DNA of 13,233 nucleotides from JAWLFY01 sp964462125. Its GTDB lineage: Bacteria; Planctomycetota; Planctomycetia; Pirellulales; Pirellulaceae. The stretch spans positions 1-13,233 of the forward strand of contig CAYWXT010000152.1 of the NCBI GenBank assembly GCA_964462125.1, in the 5' to 3' direction. This document shows positions 13,002-13,233 of this stretch, piece after piece (within the stretch, counting starts at the first letter, position 1; each line of letters starts with the position of its first letter). The notes beneath the pieces were generated by a model, which saw only the letters and a program-made list of their open reading frames with translations, made no database searches and had not been told where the DNA came from. Both the position numbers and the translations under genes were made by a program.

Positions 13002-13233
13002 ATGGCATGGCAGCTACATCAGCACTGGCGCCTTACTCGTCGCCGCCGACCGGTGTGGCATCCCGATGGTAGCTGTCCATTCTGTGAGCGCAACGCAAAT
13101 CCAAAATCAAGACTCCTCAAGATTGCTTCACCGTGGGTCGTGGACTGGACAGGCTGTCGAGTGTATCAGTGTTGCTCGTCGGCGTTGATGACCAGCGTGT
13201 CCAAGATGCCCGTCGGAGGCGTGTGTCCCACCT
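13002..13233 (+). CDS. Possible partial ORF with CxxC motif (uncertain)
   Basis: From ATG 13002 the frame stays open to the window end: MAWQLHQHWRLTRRRRPVWH, PDGSCPFCERNANPKSRLLK, IASPWVVDWTGCRVYQCCSS and further residues. CPFC, then a Cys-rich YQCC about 35 residues later, then VCP, could form a zinc ribbon. There is no ribosome binding site, and other frames here, including the tail of the integrase frame to 13188, are also open. It is unrecognised; it may be foreign or degraded sequence placed after the integrase break. Confidence 0.25.
   Translation, partial: MAWQLHQHWRLTRRRRPVWHPDGSCPFCERNANPKSRLLKIASPWVVDWTGCRVYQCCSSALMTSVSKMPVGGVCPT

Noticed and set aside
13090..13125. Terminator-like hairpin around AATCAAGACTCCTCAAGATT
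   Set aside because: Only the outer four bases pair; it is really a direct repeat of TCAAGA, with no T-run.
13166..13233. Minus-strand C-terminal fragment ending GHTPPTGILDTLVINADEQH
   Set aside because: The codon pattern is protein-like with high GC at third positions, but only 21 codons are visible and a competing plus-strand frame covers the same bases; it cannot be decided without sequence to the right.

Overview
The window (about 13.2 kb, GC-rich, strong G/C preference at third codon positions) looks like chromosome from a planctomycete, probably Pirellulaceae or a close relative. The signs are: a Tat-exported Gfo/Idh/MocA oxidoreductase; a secreted beta-sandwich protein ending in a Gly-rich, hydrophobic and Asp-run tail; a fusion of a Sua5/YrdC domain to a low-molecular-weight phosphatase; and a tyrosine-recombinase N-terminus of a type I associate with this phylum. 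This placement is inference from protein style, not from a marker gene.

Layout. (1) 1-1317 is mobile-element debris: a degenerate GC-rich tandem array (94-362) abuts a 5'-truncated IS66-family transposase (379-1215), with a plausible IS66 right end near 1317. (2) 1609-2901 encodes an MFS transporter, convergent with a Tat-signal Gfo/Idh/MocA oxidoreductase (2898-4478, minus). Their stop codons overlap by 4 nt. (3) 4821-6008 encodes an exported carboxypeptidase-regulatory-like protein with a good sigma70-like promoter, a 5' leader hairpin and an intrinsic terminator (6052-6078). (4) 6215-8859 is a two-gene unit: a short PaaK/LuxE-like adenylating enzyme followed by an aldehyde-dehydrogenase-fold protein that has the catalytic Cys but lacks the usual general-base Glu. 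Together they suggest an acid-to-aldehyde (LuxE/LuxC-like) reductase. (5) 11725-8856 (minus) is a compact operon: Sua5-like/LMW-phosphatase fusion, then rpiB, then holB, with 9-nt and overlapping junctions. Apart from holB, the order matches ywlC-ywlE-ywlF of Bacillus. (6) 12131-12400 encodes a small stand-alone WYL-like protein ending 2 nt from a convergent tRNA-Ser(UGA) (12403-12489). (7) 12490-13233 is a degraded integration region: direct repeats, a hairpin and an integrase N-terminus frameshifted by a 17-bp tandem duplication and then truncated.

Points most worth follow-up: the Sua5 domain of the fusion has lost two residues of its conserved Lys/Arg/Ser/Asn tetrad, while the phosphatase half carries the CTGNTCR loop of protein-arginine phosphatases; the LuxE/LuxC-like pair; the repeat array fused in frame to the IS66 remnant; and the exactly reversible 17-bp duplication in the integrase.
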